64,000 nucleotides of DNA from Desulfatitalea tepidiphila (GCF_001293685.1 NZ_BCAG01000001.1:186001-250000); one strand, 5' to 3'. Shown: positions 25,565 to 34,623, numbered from the stretch's first letter. Program-made: numbers and translations. The notes: generated by a model from the sequence alone, not told the origin.

Positions 25565-25597
25565 AAAGGGCGCGTCATTCCGACGCGCCCTTTGTGT
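25565..25597 (+). terminator. Rho-independent terminator after the permease gene
   Basis: AAAGGGCGCGTC (25565-25576) and GACGCGCCCTTT (25582-25593) form a perfect 12-base stem with a 5-base loop, then TGTGTT. Confidence 0.85.
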
Positions 25598-25664
25598 TGA
25601 TATGTGCTCATCTGCAAATGGCCAATTGGGCCGATATCGACATTGCGCGAGAATTCAAATTCTC

Positions 25665-25701
25665 AAAAAAAACGGAGAGGCACCGTGCGGCACCTCTCCG
25701 T
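25665..25701 (-). terminator. Rho-independent terminator of sat
   Basis: Read on the minus strand, ACGGAGAGG (25701-25693) pairs with CCTCTCCGT (25680-25672) and is followed by a run of eight T residues. It lies ~40 bases after the sat stop. Confidence 0.85.
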
Positions 25702-25737
25702 GGGAGAGCGGCAGATCTGTGAGCTTGCCGTTAGCGA

Positions 25738-27012
25738 TTATTCGCCGGTGGCAGCCTTGTGGGTCTTGATCTTGACCTTTTCGGTCAGGCCTTCATAGTA
25801 CTCGCGCAGGATGACAACGACTTCGTCACGGCCGAAGTGATCGGGCATCTCGCCGCCTTCACTCAGGATCTTGCGCAGCATGGTGCCGGAGAGCAGTACG
25901 CGGTCTTCTTTGCCATGCGGGCAGGTGCGCAGGGAGGCCATGCCGTCGCACTTGTAGCAGTAGAAGGTCCAGTCGATCTTCAACGGGGTGCACAAGAGAG
26001 CCTTGCCCTCTTCTTTGGGCATGGGGATTTTGTCGAAGATGGTCTGGGCTTCGAACATGCCGTAGAAGTCGCCCACGCCGGCATGGTCGCGGCCGATGAT
26101 CATTCTGGAGCAGCCGTAGTTCTGGCGGAAGGTAGCATGCAGCAAACCTTCACGCGGACCGGCATAGCGCATATCCAACGGATAGCCGCCCTGTACGACG
26201 TTTTTCTCCACGAAGTAGTTTTTCACCAGGGCATCGATGCATCTCACGCGGACTTCTGCGGGAATGTCACCGGGTTTCAGGTTGCCCACCAGGGAGTGAA
26301 TGTAGACACCGTCGCACACTTCCACGGCAATTTTGCACAGGTACTCATGGGAGCGGTGCATGGGGTTGCGCAGCTGCAGGGCGGCGATTTCACTCCATCC
26401 CTTCTCCTCGAAGATTTTGCGGGATTCGGCCGGACGATGATAGACGCCGGCATATTTCTTGGGGTACTCGCCTTCGCTGAGCACTTTCACGGGACCGGCC
26501 AGGTTGAACGCCTTCTGCTTCATGACCATCTGTACGCCGGGATGATCATCTCTGGCGATCTTCCAGAACTCTTCGGCGGTCGGGGTGCCTTCGCCCATGA
26601 AAATCTTCTCGCACTCCCACTCTTTGTTGGCATCGGTCAGCTCGTATTTTTCGGTGACCTTCATAGTGGCCATGATCTCTTTGCTTTCGGGATCAAACAG
26701 GGCGATTTCTTCGCCCTCTTTAATGGCGTTGGCATCTTCCTTGGAAACGTCCAGGGTCACCGGGACCGGCCAGAAGGTGCCGTCGGCGAGAAGAAAGTTC
26801 TCGCAGACACCCTTCCAGTCCGCTTTGGTCATGAAGCCGGTCAGGGGGCTGAAACCACCGATACCGATCATGATCAAGTCGCCTTTGACGCGTGGGGAGA
26901 TCTCGACCTTTTTGAGACCCTCTGCTTTTTTCAGTTCGGCAGCCCTTTCTGCGCCTTCGAGCAGGCAAATGGTCAGGCCTTTTCCGCCATGGGGGGGAAT
27001 GAGTTTCGACAT
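25738..27012 (-). CDS. sat: Sulfate adenylyltransferase (ATP sulfurylase)
   Basis: A 424-residue single-chain dissimilatory ATP sulfurylase, making APS from sulfate and ATP. The active-site motifs are present: [12 protein letters not shown] (QxRNP...HxxH) near residue 210 and [14 protein letters not shown] near 310. [18 protein letters not shown] near 375 is a Cys-rich metal (Zn/Co)-binding segment of sulfate-reducer Sat. The start ATG 27012 has AAAGGAGAG upstream; the in-frame extension to 27498 overlaps the promoter and divergent gene and is not coding. It is convergent with the permease and divergent from a cyclic-nucleotide-binding gene. Confidence 0.97.
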   Translation of the reverse strand: MSKLIPPHGGKGLTICLLEGAERAAELKKAEGLKKVEISPRVKGDLIMIGIGGFSPLTGFMTKADWKGVCENFLLADGTFWPVPVTLDVSKEDANAIKEGEEIALFDPESKEIMATMKVTEKYELTDANKEWECEKIFMGEGTPTAEEFWKIARDDHPGVQMVMKQKAFNLAGPVKVLSEGEYPKKYAGVYHRPAESRKIFEEKGWSEIAALQLRNPMHRSHEYLCKIAVEVCDGVYIHSLVGNLKPGDIPAEVRVRCIDALVKNYFVEKNVVQGGYPLDMRYAGPREGLLHATFRQNYGCSRMIIGRDHAGVGDFYGMFEAQTIFDKIPMPKEEGKALLCTPLKIDWTFYCYKCDGMASLRTCPHGKEDRVLLSGTMLRKILSEGGEMPDHFGRDEVVVILREYYEGLTEKVKIKTHKAATGE

Positions 27013-27100
27013 ACAATGCTCTCCTTTCGATTTTTGTTTACATATCAGTAGGCTAAACTGCCTTGTGGGCGTGCGTGCCTTCGATGGCTTCAAGGGCGTA

Positions 27101-27129
27101 TACCTATAGAGGAACCGCCGTTTTGTCAA
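27101..27129 (-). promoter_or_regulatory. Possible promoter of sat
   Basis: On the minus strand TTGACA (27129-27124) is followed by TATAGGTATAC, giving candidate -10 boxes at 15 or 17 bases. It lies ~90 bases before the sat start. The -35 is perfect, the -10 uncertain. Confidence 0.4.
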
Positions 27130-27258
27130 GGGTAATCGCCCGACACCCCTTTCTGAAGATGCCGCGCTGCAATTTGACATTGCGTTCAGCAAAAGTGTGG
27201 TGTTATGAGGTAACCCAATTCCATTGCGGCAGCGGCAGGCAAAAAAGGAGAAGGCACG

Positions 27259-27765
27259 ATGCGCACTGCGGAAAAGCTCAAGGACAGTGTGGACATAATC
27301 GAAAAAATCAAAACCTTGCCGGCCCTCGAGTCTTTTGACGAAAAGGACCTCAAAGAGCTGTTGCGTATCAGCAAGATCGTCCGCTATGAACCTGGTGAAA
27401 CCATCGTCGACGAAGGGGCCTACGACAAGTGGCTCTATTATTTGATTTCCGGCAGGGTTCGAATCGTTAAAAAAGATACGGAGCTGGCGATTCTCCAACG
27501 AACGGGCGATGTTTTCGGCGAGGTGGGCAATATGGGCAGCGGTGAGTTGTCCGTATCGGTGTTCGCCTTGGACGAAGCCACCTGCCTAAAAATCGATATT
27601 TCCAGCGTCGATGGTTTGCCCAATGAGAACCGTTTCGTGTTTCGTTATGCCATCTTCCGCGGTTTTGCCGAGGTACTGGCCAAGCGGTTGCGCATCACCA
27701 CCTCCAAGTATCTCGAGGCCAAGGCGGAGATCGAGCGTTTGAAATCCCTCATTAAAAAATCTTGA
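27259..27765 (+). CDS. Cyclic nucleotide-binding-domain protein without DNA-binding domain
   Basis: A 168-residue protein. Residues ~20-130 form a cNMP-binding fold ([22 protein letters not shown] split by [20 protein letters not shown], then [19 protein letters not shown]). The C-terminus is a coiled helix ([17 protein letters not shown]), not a helix-turn-helix, so it is not a Crp-type regulator. The canonical Arg of the phosphate-binding cassette is not evident, so ligand binding is uncertain. AAAAGGAG precedes ATG 27259. It is divergent from sat. Confidence 0.8.
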   Translation: MRTAEKLKDSVDIIEKIKTLPALESFDEKDLKELLRISKIVRYEPGETIVDEGAYDKWLYYLISGRVRIVKKDTELAILQRTGDVFGEVGNMGSGELSVSVFALDEATCLKIDISSVDGLPNENRFVFRYAIFRGFAEVLAKRLRITTSKYLEAKAEIERLKSLIKKS

Positions 27766-27789
27766 TCCCTCATCTTAAAAAACCGTTTT

Positions 27790-27870
27790 TCACCGCAGAG
27801 GCGCGGAGCAAACAGATAAAATTTGTATTATCAAATAGATGCCTCTGAGGTCGCTGCGTTTCTGCGGTGA
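27790..27870. repeat. Imperfect inverted repeat with CACCGCAGAGGCGC arms
   Basis: TCACCGCAGAGGCGC (27790-27804) and GCGTTTCTGCGGTGA (27856-27870) are imperfect inverted copies flanking an AT-rich centre, between two convergent genes. The arm resembles a short repeat seen in many bacterial genomes. It might also act as a weak bidirectional terminator. Confidence 0.45.
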
Positions 27871-27892
27871 TTTGCGACTTCATACGGCGCCG

Positions 27893-29314
27893 TCACGGTT
27901 GAATGAGAATGGTGGGATACATGCCCTGCAGATCGCCTTCCGGGTAAGGTTGTATGGTGTTGAAGGAGATTTTCTGATTCTTCTGGGCATGGCCCCTGTC
28001 TTTTTGGCCGTCGAAGAAGGCGCCGTTGGCCTCCAGAATGTGATGGATGCGTTCCTGGAATGCCTTGACAAACGTCCCTCCGCTGCCCTCGAAGTGGAGG
28101 TCGCCTCTGGAGAGCTTGTTCTCGACTTTCGCTAGATCCGCAATGCGGATACTGTTTTTCTCCAGATCGGCCGGGTTTTTGATCAATCCCCAGGCCAGAT
28201 GGCCGGGCGGCAAGTTCAGCGGTTCGTCGCTGTCCATGATCGTGTGGGGCATGATGATGCATTCCTTGCCGATGGTGATGCGGCTCTCGGGTCGGCCGTG
28301 AAGGAAGCTGTTGAAGCCGACGAATACGGTGTTGCCCAGATCCGCTTCGATGATTTTGGCGCCATGCGCGGTGATGTCGTTGCCTTCCAGGCGGCTGTTG
28401 ATGATATAGCAGTTTTCCTGGGCATTGGCCCCCTTGCCGAGCCAGGAGTTTTCGAGATAGGCGCGTTGGGCGACCAGGACGTTTTCGTCGATGTGGGTTT
28501 TGGGTTTTACCACGGCGAAACGATCCAGTGACGTGGTTTGGGGCACTCTGATGGAGGAGGGGAGATTGACGACATCGAAAAGCAGTTGGAAATCTTTTTT
28601 CCGGTTTTCGACAAAGTCCATGAGTACGCCGCAGGGTGCTTTCCCCGCCTCGAAAGAAATATAAGGAAACAGCGCCTCGCGGGGATAACGATAGAGGAAA
28701 TTGAACACACCCGGCACACGAACCCACACGGTGCCGGGGTCGATCTTGAGGTGATTGACTTCGCCGGCCTGAATGTAGGAAAAGGCGCCGATGACGCAAT
28801 CGTTCATGGTCGTCAAGTCGACGGTGGCAAACGGTCCCAGGAAACTGCCGTCGGTGGGGGAGCCGTGAATGTTGGCATAGTGGGTGCTGATGGTGTTGGT
28901 GATGAAGAAGAGTTCGAGCGTCTCCGGATCGTGGGAGTAGTTGTGAACCAGGGTTTTGACGAGAAAGCTGTCCTCGATTTCGATGGCTTCGTCTTTGGAA
29001 ACGGGGATGTCGAAACCCTTGTAGTGCACCATCGCACCCTGCTTCTTGAGTTCGTCGCCGCGGATGTCGCTTTTATAAAGGATCGAGTTGGCCGTGCGGC
29101 ACCTGCCCAGAAAATAGCTGCCCGACAGGTTGGAGTGCCTGAAGACGAAGTTCAGGGGATGGTGCGGCGTAACGCCGTAAAAGGCATAGAATTTGACCAT
29201 TTTCTCAAAACTGACGAGGCCCTTGATGTAGGGCGTGACATCGAATTCCAGCTCACGCAGGTTGATATTGACCCGTTGGGCGATTCTGTCGAAAAGTTTT
29301 TGCAGTTCGTTCAT
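27893..29314 (-). CDS. Left-handed beta-helix (hexapeptide-repeat) protein
   Basis: A 473-residue cytoplasmic protein. Parallel-beta-helix-like repeats are visible in the middle (VDLTTMNDCVIGAFSYIQAG) and C-terminal halves (DENVLVAQRAYLENSWLGKGANAQ broken into hexads, then EADLGNTVFVGFNSFLHG). Such folds occur in acyl- and nucleotidyltransferases and carbonic anhydrases, but I see no decisive catalytic motif. It lies downstream of the frameshifted CBS gene in the same direction (14 bases apart), suggesting a shared transcript, and close to sat. The substrate is unknown. Confidence 0.75.
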   Translation of the reverse strand: MNELQKLFDRIAQRVNINLRELEFDVTPYIKGLVSFEKMVKFYAFYGVTPHHPLNFVFRHSNLSGSYFLGRCRTANSILYKSDIRGDELKKQGAMVHYKGFDIPVSKDEAIEIEDSFLVKTLVHNYSHDPETLELFFITNTISTHYANIHGSPTDGSFLGPFATVDLTTMNDCVIGAFSYIQAGEVNHLKIDPGTVWVRVPGVFNFLYRYPREALFPYISFEAGKAPCGVLMDFVENRKKDFQLLFDVVNLPSSIRVPQTTSLDRFAVVKPKTHIDENVLVAQRAYLENSWLGKGANAQENCYIINSRLEGNDITAHGAKIIEADLGNTVFVGFNSFLHGRPESRITIGKECIIMPHTIMDSDEPLNLPPGHLAWGLIKNPADLEKNSIRIADLAKVENKLSRGDLHFEGSGGTFVKAFQERIHHILEANGAFFDGQKDRGHAQKNQKISFNTIQPYPEGDLQGMYPTILIQP

Positions 29315-29327
29315 CGTCCATCCTCAA

Positions 29328-29889
29328 TTAAGGGTTGAGTTCACACTCTTTCATGGTGTGGAACACGGCCGCGAAGACATCTGTCAGACGCAACAGACCC
29401 ACGATATCCTTGCCGCGGGTGACCAGCAAAGAGAGATGGTTGCCCAGCACCAGTTGGTGGATGGCCATGTCCAGGGTGGTCTCTTCGTCCACGCACTCCC
29501 CTTCCGTGGTGGCCTGCATGAAATCTTCGACCTTCAACTGGGCGGCCTTGGTGCACAACGCCTTCAAGGGCTCGCTTTCCATCCGTCGCTCTTTTTTTCA
29601 GTGCGCGGACGAATTGCTGGCTGAAGCCAAAGCGATTCAGTTCGTCGATGTCCTTGAGATCTTTGCCTCTGGGTTCCAGGGCCCACAGCACATCCATCTG
29701 GGTGAGTTTGCCGGTGACGCGGTTGTCGTGGTCGAGGATCAGAATGGCGCGATGCCGGTACTTGGTTCGGTCGAACTCCTCCTGGGCCTTTTCCAATGCC
29801 TGAATGGCATCGAAAAGGGTCGAGCCCACGTGGACCGTTGCATATTCGGACAGGGGAACCATCAGCTCTTTAACGGTTAAGCTTTTCAC
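29328..29889 (-). pseudogene. CBS-domain-pair protein, frameshifted paralogue of 23447-24004
   Basis: Residues from GTG 29889 (LTVKELMVPLSEYATVHVG ... FGFSQQFVRALKK) match the N-terminal half of the CBS protein at 23447. The match to the C-terminal half (EDFMQATTEGECVDEETTL ... IVGLLRLTDVFAAVFHTMKE, ending at 29328) continues in another frame. The break is at a run of seven A residues on the coding strand (29592-29598). Removing one A joins the frames as LKKERRMESE. This is either a real one-base insertion, a sequencing error, or a slippage-dependent gene. GGAGAGAC precedes the GTG start. Confidence 0.8.
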
Positions 29890-29986
29890 GTCTCTCCTCC
29901 GATAGGGGGCTATGGGCCGGAACCGAGGTCCCGCGATGGATGTAACAGAAGGCCCGGCCAGCTGCCTGGTCGGGCCTGAGATTCAA

Positions 29987-30079
29987 TGGCGGAGAGAGAG
30001 GGATTCGAACCCTCGGTGCAGGTTTCCCCACACACTCGCTTAGCAGGCGAGCGCCTTCAGCCGACTCGGCCATCTCTCC
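29987..30079 (-). tRNA. tRNA-Ser(GCT)
   Basis: A 93-base serine-type tRNA. The 7-base acceptor stem GGAGAGA pairs with TCTCTCC, there is a long variable arm, the anticodon is GCT in CTGCTAA, and the TPsiC arm contains GGTTCGAATCC. The CCA end is encoded (29989-29987). Confidence 0.95.
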
Positions 30080-30211
30080 TTCGACTTTTGGTTGTATCGT
30101 CAAAATTTCGATTCGTTCCGTCTCCCCTTCCGCAGGCGCTGTGGCGAGCGCTGTTCGCGGCGTTTCACATGCTGCCAGAGAGCCTTGAATGCTTCGACGA
30201 CTCAACGGAAC

Positions 30212-30297
30212 TGGCGGAGGGAGTAGGATTCGAACCCACGGAGCTTTCGCTCAACGGTTTTCAAGACCGCCGCCTTAAACCACTCGGCCATCCCTCC
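30212..30297 (-). tRNA. tRNA-Ser(TGA)
   Basis: An 86-base serine-type tRNA with acceptor stem GGAGGGA/TCCCTCC, a long variable arm, anticodon TGA in CTTGAAA, TPsiC arm GGTTCGAATCC and an encoded CCA. It lies 132 bases from the GCT serine tRNA on the same strand. Confidence 0.95.
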
Positions 30298-30395
30298 CGC
30301 AAGGGTAGGTCCGCTCTTACCATCATGTGCCTAAGGGGTCAATAAGTTTTGCGAATTCACCAGGTCAGCGGAACGATAATGCCACGATTATGGAG

Positions 30396-30424
30396 TTGAC
30401 ATCAATCCTTTTTGGTGATTATGT
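30396..30424 (+). promoter_or_regulatory. Possible promoter of the acidic-protein gene
   Basis: TTGACA at 30396-30401 is followed by TTATGT/TATGTG after 17-18 bases, ~50 bases before the ATG at 30475. The -10 box is weak. Confidence 0.4.
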
Positions 30425-30474
30425 GGCCGGCAAAAATTGGCCCCAAGGATAGAGTGTTTTAGGAGATCCAGAAC

Positions 30475-30963
30475 ATGAAACAAAAATATGCCATCATCCG
30501 GGATGACGATCAGGCCACCCTGGTGGTTCGCGAATATGCCGAACTCGATAAGGAGATGATGTCCCTGCTGTGTGAGGAGACCTACTCCCAGGAAAAGATA
30601 AAGTCGGCGCTGAAAGACGGTCAGATCGAGTTGATCAAGGCGATTCGAACCAACAACATGTATCCGCCCACCACGTTCGCATATGCCATTGCCGAAGCCA
30701 TCGCCGGGCTTCTGGACGAAGGCGGCAATCAATCCGCCGAACTTTTTTTCGATGACAAAGACCTCTTCCAAAGAGGCGAAGAGGTGGCGATCGAAGAGGC
30801 TGCGGACGAGGAGGAGGTCGACGAGGACGTTGATGTCGACGACCTTCTGGACGATGACGATGCCATCGATGATGATTTTGAAGACGACAGCGTGTTGACC
30901 GACCTGAAGACATCGATCAAGGTGGCCGACGACGATCCCGCCGACACCGATGACGCCGTCTGA
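30475..30963 (+). CDS. Highly acidic protein of unknown function
   Basis: A 162-residue protein. Residues 1-95 are a mixed, probably helical domain (YAIIRDDDQATLVVREYAEL, NMYPPTTFAYAIAEAIAGLL). The rest is a very acidic tail rich in Asp and Glu (e.g. EEEVDEDVDVDDLLDDDD), probably disordered. TTTTAGGAG precedes ATG 30475 and a terminator follows, so it is a single-gene unit. I recognise no family. Confidence 0.75.
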   Translation: MKQKYAIIRDDDQATLVVREYAELDKEMMSLLCEETYSQEKIKSALKDGQIELIKAIRTNNMYPPTTFAYAIAEAIAGLLDEGGNQSAELFFDDKDLFQRGEEVAIEEAADEEEVDEDVDVDDLLDDDDAIDDDFEDDSVLTDLKTSIKVADDDPADTDDAV

Positions 30964-31025
30964 ACACCAATAACCCGCTCGCAAAACAGAGGGGTCACTC
31001 CCGTTCATCGCTATTGGCGATAATT

Positions 31026-31056
31026 GCGCCCACCGCCGAGGTGGGCGCACGCTTTT
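31026..31056 (+). terminator. Terminator after the acidic-protein gene
   Basis: GCGCCCACC (31026-31034), loop GCCGA, GGTGGGCGC (31040-31048), then ACGCTTTTC. The stem also sits just beyond the stop of the convergent TlpA-like gene. Confidence 0.7.
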
Positions 31057-31577
31057 CAATCGAGCAGCGCCTCGATTTTTCTCTCCAGTTCCCGGTAACT
31101 TTGCCGGCCGGGCCTCTTTTCGACGATTTTCCCTGCCTTGACGACCATCAGGGTGGGCACCCCCACAATGCCGTAGTCGTTCATGGCTGGGGTTCCCACC
31201 CAATAAACCGGAAAGGGAACGCCCAGTCGGTTCACCAGGGGTTGGGCGGCCTCCGGGTTTTCGTCCAGGCTCATCCCAACGATCTGGATGCCTTTGTCTT
31301 TGTATGCGCGGTAAAGCGCCACCAGATCGGGCAGTTCCGCTTTGCACGGCGGGCACCAGGCGGCAAAAGCCACCAGAAAACCGGTATAACCATCGGCATG
31401 GATCAGCTCCTTCAAGGCTCCCGGTTCTATGGATTTCACGGGATTGACGGTGGGCGCCGACGGGCCGCAGGCCGTCACCATCGCGAGGATCAACGCACAT
31501 ACGGCGAAAATAAGAAAACAGGGGCAATTCCGTTGTCTGGCGATTGTACTTGAATGGATAGGCGCTATTGAATTCAT
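31056..31577 (-). CDS. TlpA/ResA-like thioredoxin-fold lipoprotein
   Basis: A 173-residue exported protein. A hydrophobic signal segment ends in a lipobox (AMVTAC, Cys near 37), so it is probably membrane-anchored in the periplasm. The thioredoxin domain has the redox motif AAWCPPCKAEL near residue 73 and the cis-Pro in GIVGVPTLMVV. Family members reduce apocytochrome c or other periplasmic disulfides. It is convergent with the acidic-protein gene and divergent from the hydrogenase operon. Confidence 0.85.
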   Translation of the reverse strand: MNSIAPIHSSTIARQRNCPCFLIFAVCALILAMVTACGPSAPTVNPVKSIEPGALKELIHADGYTGFLVAFAAWCPPCKAELPDLVALYRAYKDKGIQIVGMSLDENPEAAQPLVNRLGVPFPVYWVGTPAMNDYGIVGVPTLMVVKAGKIVEKRPGRQSYRELERKIEALLD

Positions 31578-31987
31578 GGTCGTCCAAGATTTGCTGTTGA
31601 CGCACGGACAATTTTCATAATATGAAAGCTATTCATAAATTGTTCTATCCGTCCCAATTTAAATAAGCCGTACATGTTTTAAAATAGTATTCGCTGAACA
31701 GCTCAATTGAATCAGGTTTTAAGATGGGACTGTTGGAAACCGGACTTTCATGCGAATGAAACCATTCGATCGCGCATCTCTTTTGTTCACGAGATTTTCT
31801 ATTTGCCGCCCATATCAGGGAAAAACATTTGAAAACAGATTTTATCAATGGATCATGCGGCGTCAAGGGCTTGAATGGATGATTTTTGATTCAAGCGCTT
31901 TTTACCGGCGATCCACAGGTCTGGTTTGTTCGGGGCTCTGCATGCGGCAGAGCCTTTATTCGTGTTGCATCGTATGAGGAGGAGCCA
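31578..31987. other. Intergenic region upstream of the hydrogenase operon
   Basis: About 410 AT-rich bases between divergent genes, with no credible gene. TTTCAT-AAT-ATGAAA (31613-31627) is a perfect palindrome downstream of a TTGACG at 31597, which could form a promoter/operator. A terminator-like hairpin lies at 31934-31954. Confidence 0.5.
31934..31958 (+). promoter_or_regulatory. Leader hairpin upstream of the hydrogenase small subunit
   Basis: GGCTCTGC-ATGCG-GCAGAGCC is a perfect 8-base stem followed by TTTATT, ~33 bases before the start codon. It could attenuate transcription or protect the transcript end. Confidence 0.4.
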
Positions 31988-32929
31988 ATGGACAAGAAAG
32001 AACAGTTTTACCAACGGCTGGAGCAACGAGGGGTCTCACGAAGGGACTTTATGCGGTACTGTACCTTTCTTACGGCCACCATGGGACTTTCGGCATCCTT
32101 TGTGCCCAAAGTGGCCGAGGTGTTTGCCGCTCCCAAGCAGCGACCCCCGGTGATCTGGCTCAATTTTGGAGAATGTACGGGTTGTACGGAGGCGATGCTC
32201 CGCACCGTCTACCCGTATGCCGACGAGTTGGTCCTGGAGATTCTGTCGGTCGAGTATCACGAGACGATCATGGCGGCGGCCGGACACCAGGCCGAGGAGC
32301 AACTCCAGGCGGCCTTGGAAAAGCATTCGGGCAAATTCATTTGCGTCGCAGAGGGTGCAATCCCCACCAAATATAATGGTGGCTACGGGCGTATCGGCGG
32401 TCGGACCTTTCTGGAGATCGCCCAGGAGGTTATCCCCCAGGCAGCGGCCACGATCTGCATCGGCACCTGTGCCTGCTTCGGTGGCGTCCCGGCGGCCAAG
32501 CCCAATCCGGGCGGATACATGGGTGTCGGCCAGGCCTTGAAGATGAAAACCATCAATATTCCCGGATGCCCGCCCAACCCGGTCAACCTGGTGGGCACTA
32601 TCGTCAACTATCTGCTGCTCGGCAAGTTGCCGGCGGTCGACGACATGGGGCGGCCCCTGTTTGCCTATGGCAAAACCATCCACGATCAATGCCCGCGCAG
32701 GTCGCATTTTGAAAACGAGGAGTTTGTGGAAGAGTTCGGCTCCAAAGAGGCGGCTCTGGGCTACTGCCTCTACAAGATGGGGTGCCGCGGTCCAGAGACC
32801 TACAACAACTGCCCGGTGGCCAAATTCAACGACGGCACCAGTTGGCCGGTAGAAGCCGGACATCCTTGCATCGGCTGCAGTGAACCGGATTTCTGGGACA
32901 AGATGACCCCGTTTTACGAAGAATTCTAA
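31988..32929 (+). CDS. hynB: Periplasmic [NiFe] hydrogenase small subunit
   Basis: A 313-residue small subunit. A Tat signal (SRRDFMRYCTFLTATMGLSA) directs export of the folded dimer. The proximal cluster motif GECTGCTEAML is near residue 61. GTCACFGGVPAAKP and GCPPNPVNLVG follow, and the distal/medial cluster region contains CRGPETYNNCP and HPCIGCSEPDFWD. No C-terminal anchor helix is visible, so the enzyme is probably soluble in the periplasm and passes electrons to cytochrome c3. ATG 31988 has GAGGAG upstream; an extension to 31886 lies in the leader. The large subunit follows after 33 bases. Confidence 0.94.
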   Translation: MDKKEQFYQRLEQRGVSRRDFMRYCTFLTATMGLSASFVPKVAEVFAAPKQRPPVIWLNFGECTGCTEAMLRTVYPYADELVLEILSVEYHETIMAAAGHQAEEQLQAALEKHSGKFICVAEGAIPTKYNGGYGRIGGRTFLEIAQEVIPQAAATICIGTCACFGGVPAAKPNPGGYMGVGQALKMKTINIPGCPPNPVNLVGTIVNYLLLGKLPAVDDMGRPLFAYGKTIHDQCPRRSHFENEEFVEEFGSKEAALGYCLYKMGCRGPETYNNCPVAKFNDGTSWPVEAGHPCIGCSEPDFWDKMTPFYEEF

Positions 32930-32962
32930 CCACTGTCCGAAGGCAGTGAAGGGAGGATATTT

Positions 32963-34612
32963 ATGGGCAAGCGTATCATTGTCGACCCGATTACCCGAAT
33001 TGAGGGCCATCTGAGGATCGAAGTCGAGATCGAGGGTGGCCATGTGGTGGATGCCTGGAGTTCGGGGCAGATGTTCCGGGGCATCGAGATGATTCTCAAA
33101 GGCCGCGACCCCCGTGACGCGCACCATTTTGTGCAGCGCTCCTGCGGCGTCTGTACCTATGTTCACGCCATTGCCTCAGTGCGGGCGGTGGATGACGCCT
33201 TCAATGTGAAGATTCCCAAAAATGCACGTTTGATCCGCAACATGTTGCACGGCGCTCAGTACCTGCACGACCATCTGGTTCATTTCTATCACCTGCATGC
33301 CCTGGACTGGGTCGATGTGGTCAGCGCACTGCAGGCCGATCCCCAGAAGACGGCGGCCCTGGCCGACAGTGTCTCCGGGGCCGATGTGGGCGGCGCGGTC
33401 TACTTCAAGTCGGTCCAGCAACGGCTCAAGACCTTCGTCGAGAGCGGCCAGCTGGGCCCCTTTGCCAATGCTTACTGGGGCCATTCGGCCTACAAGCTGC
33501 CGCCTGAGGCGAACCTGATGGCCTGCGCCCACTACATCGAGGCCCTGCGCCTCCAGGCCCGTACGGCCCGTCTGCACGCCATTTTCGGAGGCAAGAACCC
33601 CCATCCTCAGTCCCTGGTCGTGGGCGGCGTGACGTGCCAAGCCAGCCTCACTGCGGACCATATCGCCGAGTTCCTTTACGTGACCAAAGAGACCCAGGCC
33701 TTCGTCAAGAACGTTTACCTGCCCGACCTGCTGGCCGTGGCCTCGTTCTACAAAGATTGGGGCGGCATTGGCGGCACCCGTAACTTCCTGGCCTATGGCG
33801 ATTTTCCCCTGACCGAAAAGGAGCCGGAAAGTCTCTATTTGCCGCGGGGCGTGATCATGAAGCGCGATTTGGGCAAGGTCGACATGGTGGATCAGGCCAA
33901 AATCACCGAGGACGTGACCCGTTCCTGGTACGAGCCCGGATCCCCCAAGCATCCATACGAGGGAGAGACCAAGCCGCTGGCCGAAGATCCAAAGTACGAA
34001 CCATCCAAAGGCAAATACTCCTGGCTCAAGGCGCCGCGTTATGACGGGGCGTCCTGCGAGGTGGGGCCGCTGGCCCGCGTACTCGTGGCCTACGGAAAGG
34101 GGCACAAGGACATCAAGCCCCTGGTCGACAAGGCGTTGACCCAACTTTCGATTCCGGCCACCGCCCTCTTTTCCACCCTGGGTCGCACCGCGGCTCGCTG
34201 CATCGAGACCGTAGCCATCGGCGACGCTCTGCAGGAGTGGACCATGGAGCTGGTAGAAAACATCAAGAGCGGCGACACCAAGACCTATGAGCCTTATGAA
34301 ATTCCCGAGAGCGGACGGGGCGTGGGGCTCAACGACGTACCCCGCGGCGCCCTCGGGCACTGGGTGGATGTAAAGGACAAGAAGATCCACAACTACCAAT
34401 ATGTAGTGCCCTCCACCTGGAACCTGAGCCCCCGGGACGGCAAGAACCAGCGCAGCCCGGTGGAAGAGGCCCTGATCGGCACCCCCATCGCCGATCCCAA
34501 GAAACCCTTGGAGATCCTGCGGACCGTGCACTCTTTCGATCCGTGCATCGCTTGTGCGGTACATGTCATCGATCCGCACTCCAACGAGGTGTATAAGGTC
34601 AACGTGATCTAA
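32963..34612 (+). CDS. hynA: Periplasmic [NiFe] hydrogenase large subunit
   Basis: A 549-residue catalytic subunit. The N-terminal Ni-ligand motif is RSCGVCTYVH (~60), after RIEGHLRIEVEIEGG. The C-terminal motif is DPCIACAVH, with Cys at the position that is selenocysteine in NiFeSe enzymes. Fifteen residues follow His and should be removed by a maturation protease. Motifs match group 1 uptake hydrogenases. GGGAGG precedes ATG 32963. A terminator-like hairpin follows the stop before the maturation genes. Confidence 0.96.
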   Translation: MGKRIIVDPITRIEGHLRIEVEIEGGHVVDAWSSGQMFRGIEMILKGRDPRDAHHFVQRSCGVCTYVHAIASVRAVDDAFNVKIPKNARLIRNMLHGAQYLHDHLVHFYHLHALDWVDVVSALQADPQKTAALADSVSGADVGGAVYFKSVQQRLKTFVESGQLGPFANAYWGHSAYKLPPEANLMACAHYIEALRLQARTARLHAIFGGKNPHPQSLVVGGVTCQASLTADHIAEFLYVTKETQAFVKNVYLPDLLAVASFYKDWGGIGGTRNFLAYGDFPLTEKEPESLYLPRGVIMKRDLGKVDMVDQAKITEDVTRSWYEPGSPKHPYEGETKPLAEDPKYEPSKGKYSWLKAPRYDGASCEVGPLARVLVAYGKGHKDIKPLVDKALTQLSIPATALFSTLGRTAARCIETVAIGDALQEWTMELVENIKSGDTKTYEPYEIPESGRGVGLNDVPRGALGHWVDVKDKKIHNYQYVVPSTWNLSPRDGKNQRSPVEEALIGTPIADPKKPLEILRTVHSFDPCIACAVHVIDPHSNEVYKVNVI

Positions 34613-34623
34613 CTATCACCGAT

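Noticed and set aside
32963-34612. NiFeSe hydrogenase
   Set aside because: The C-terminal motif reads DPCIACAVH with a normal Cys codon and no in-frame TGA.
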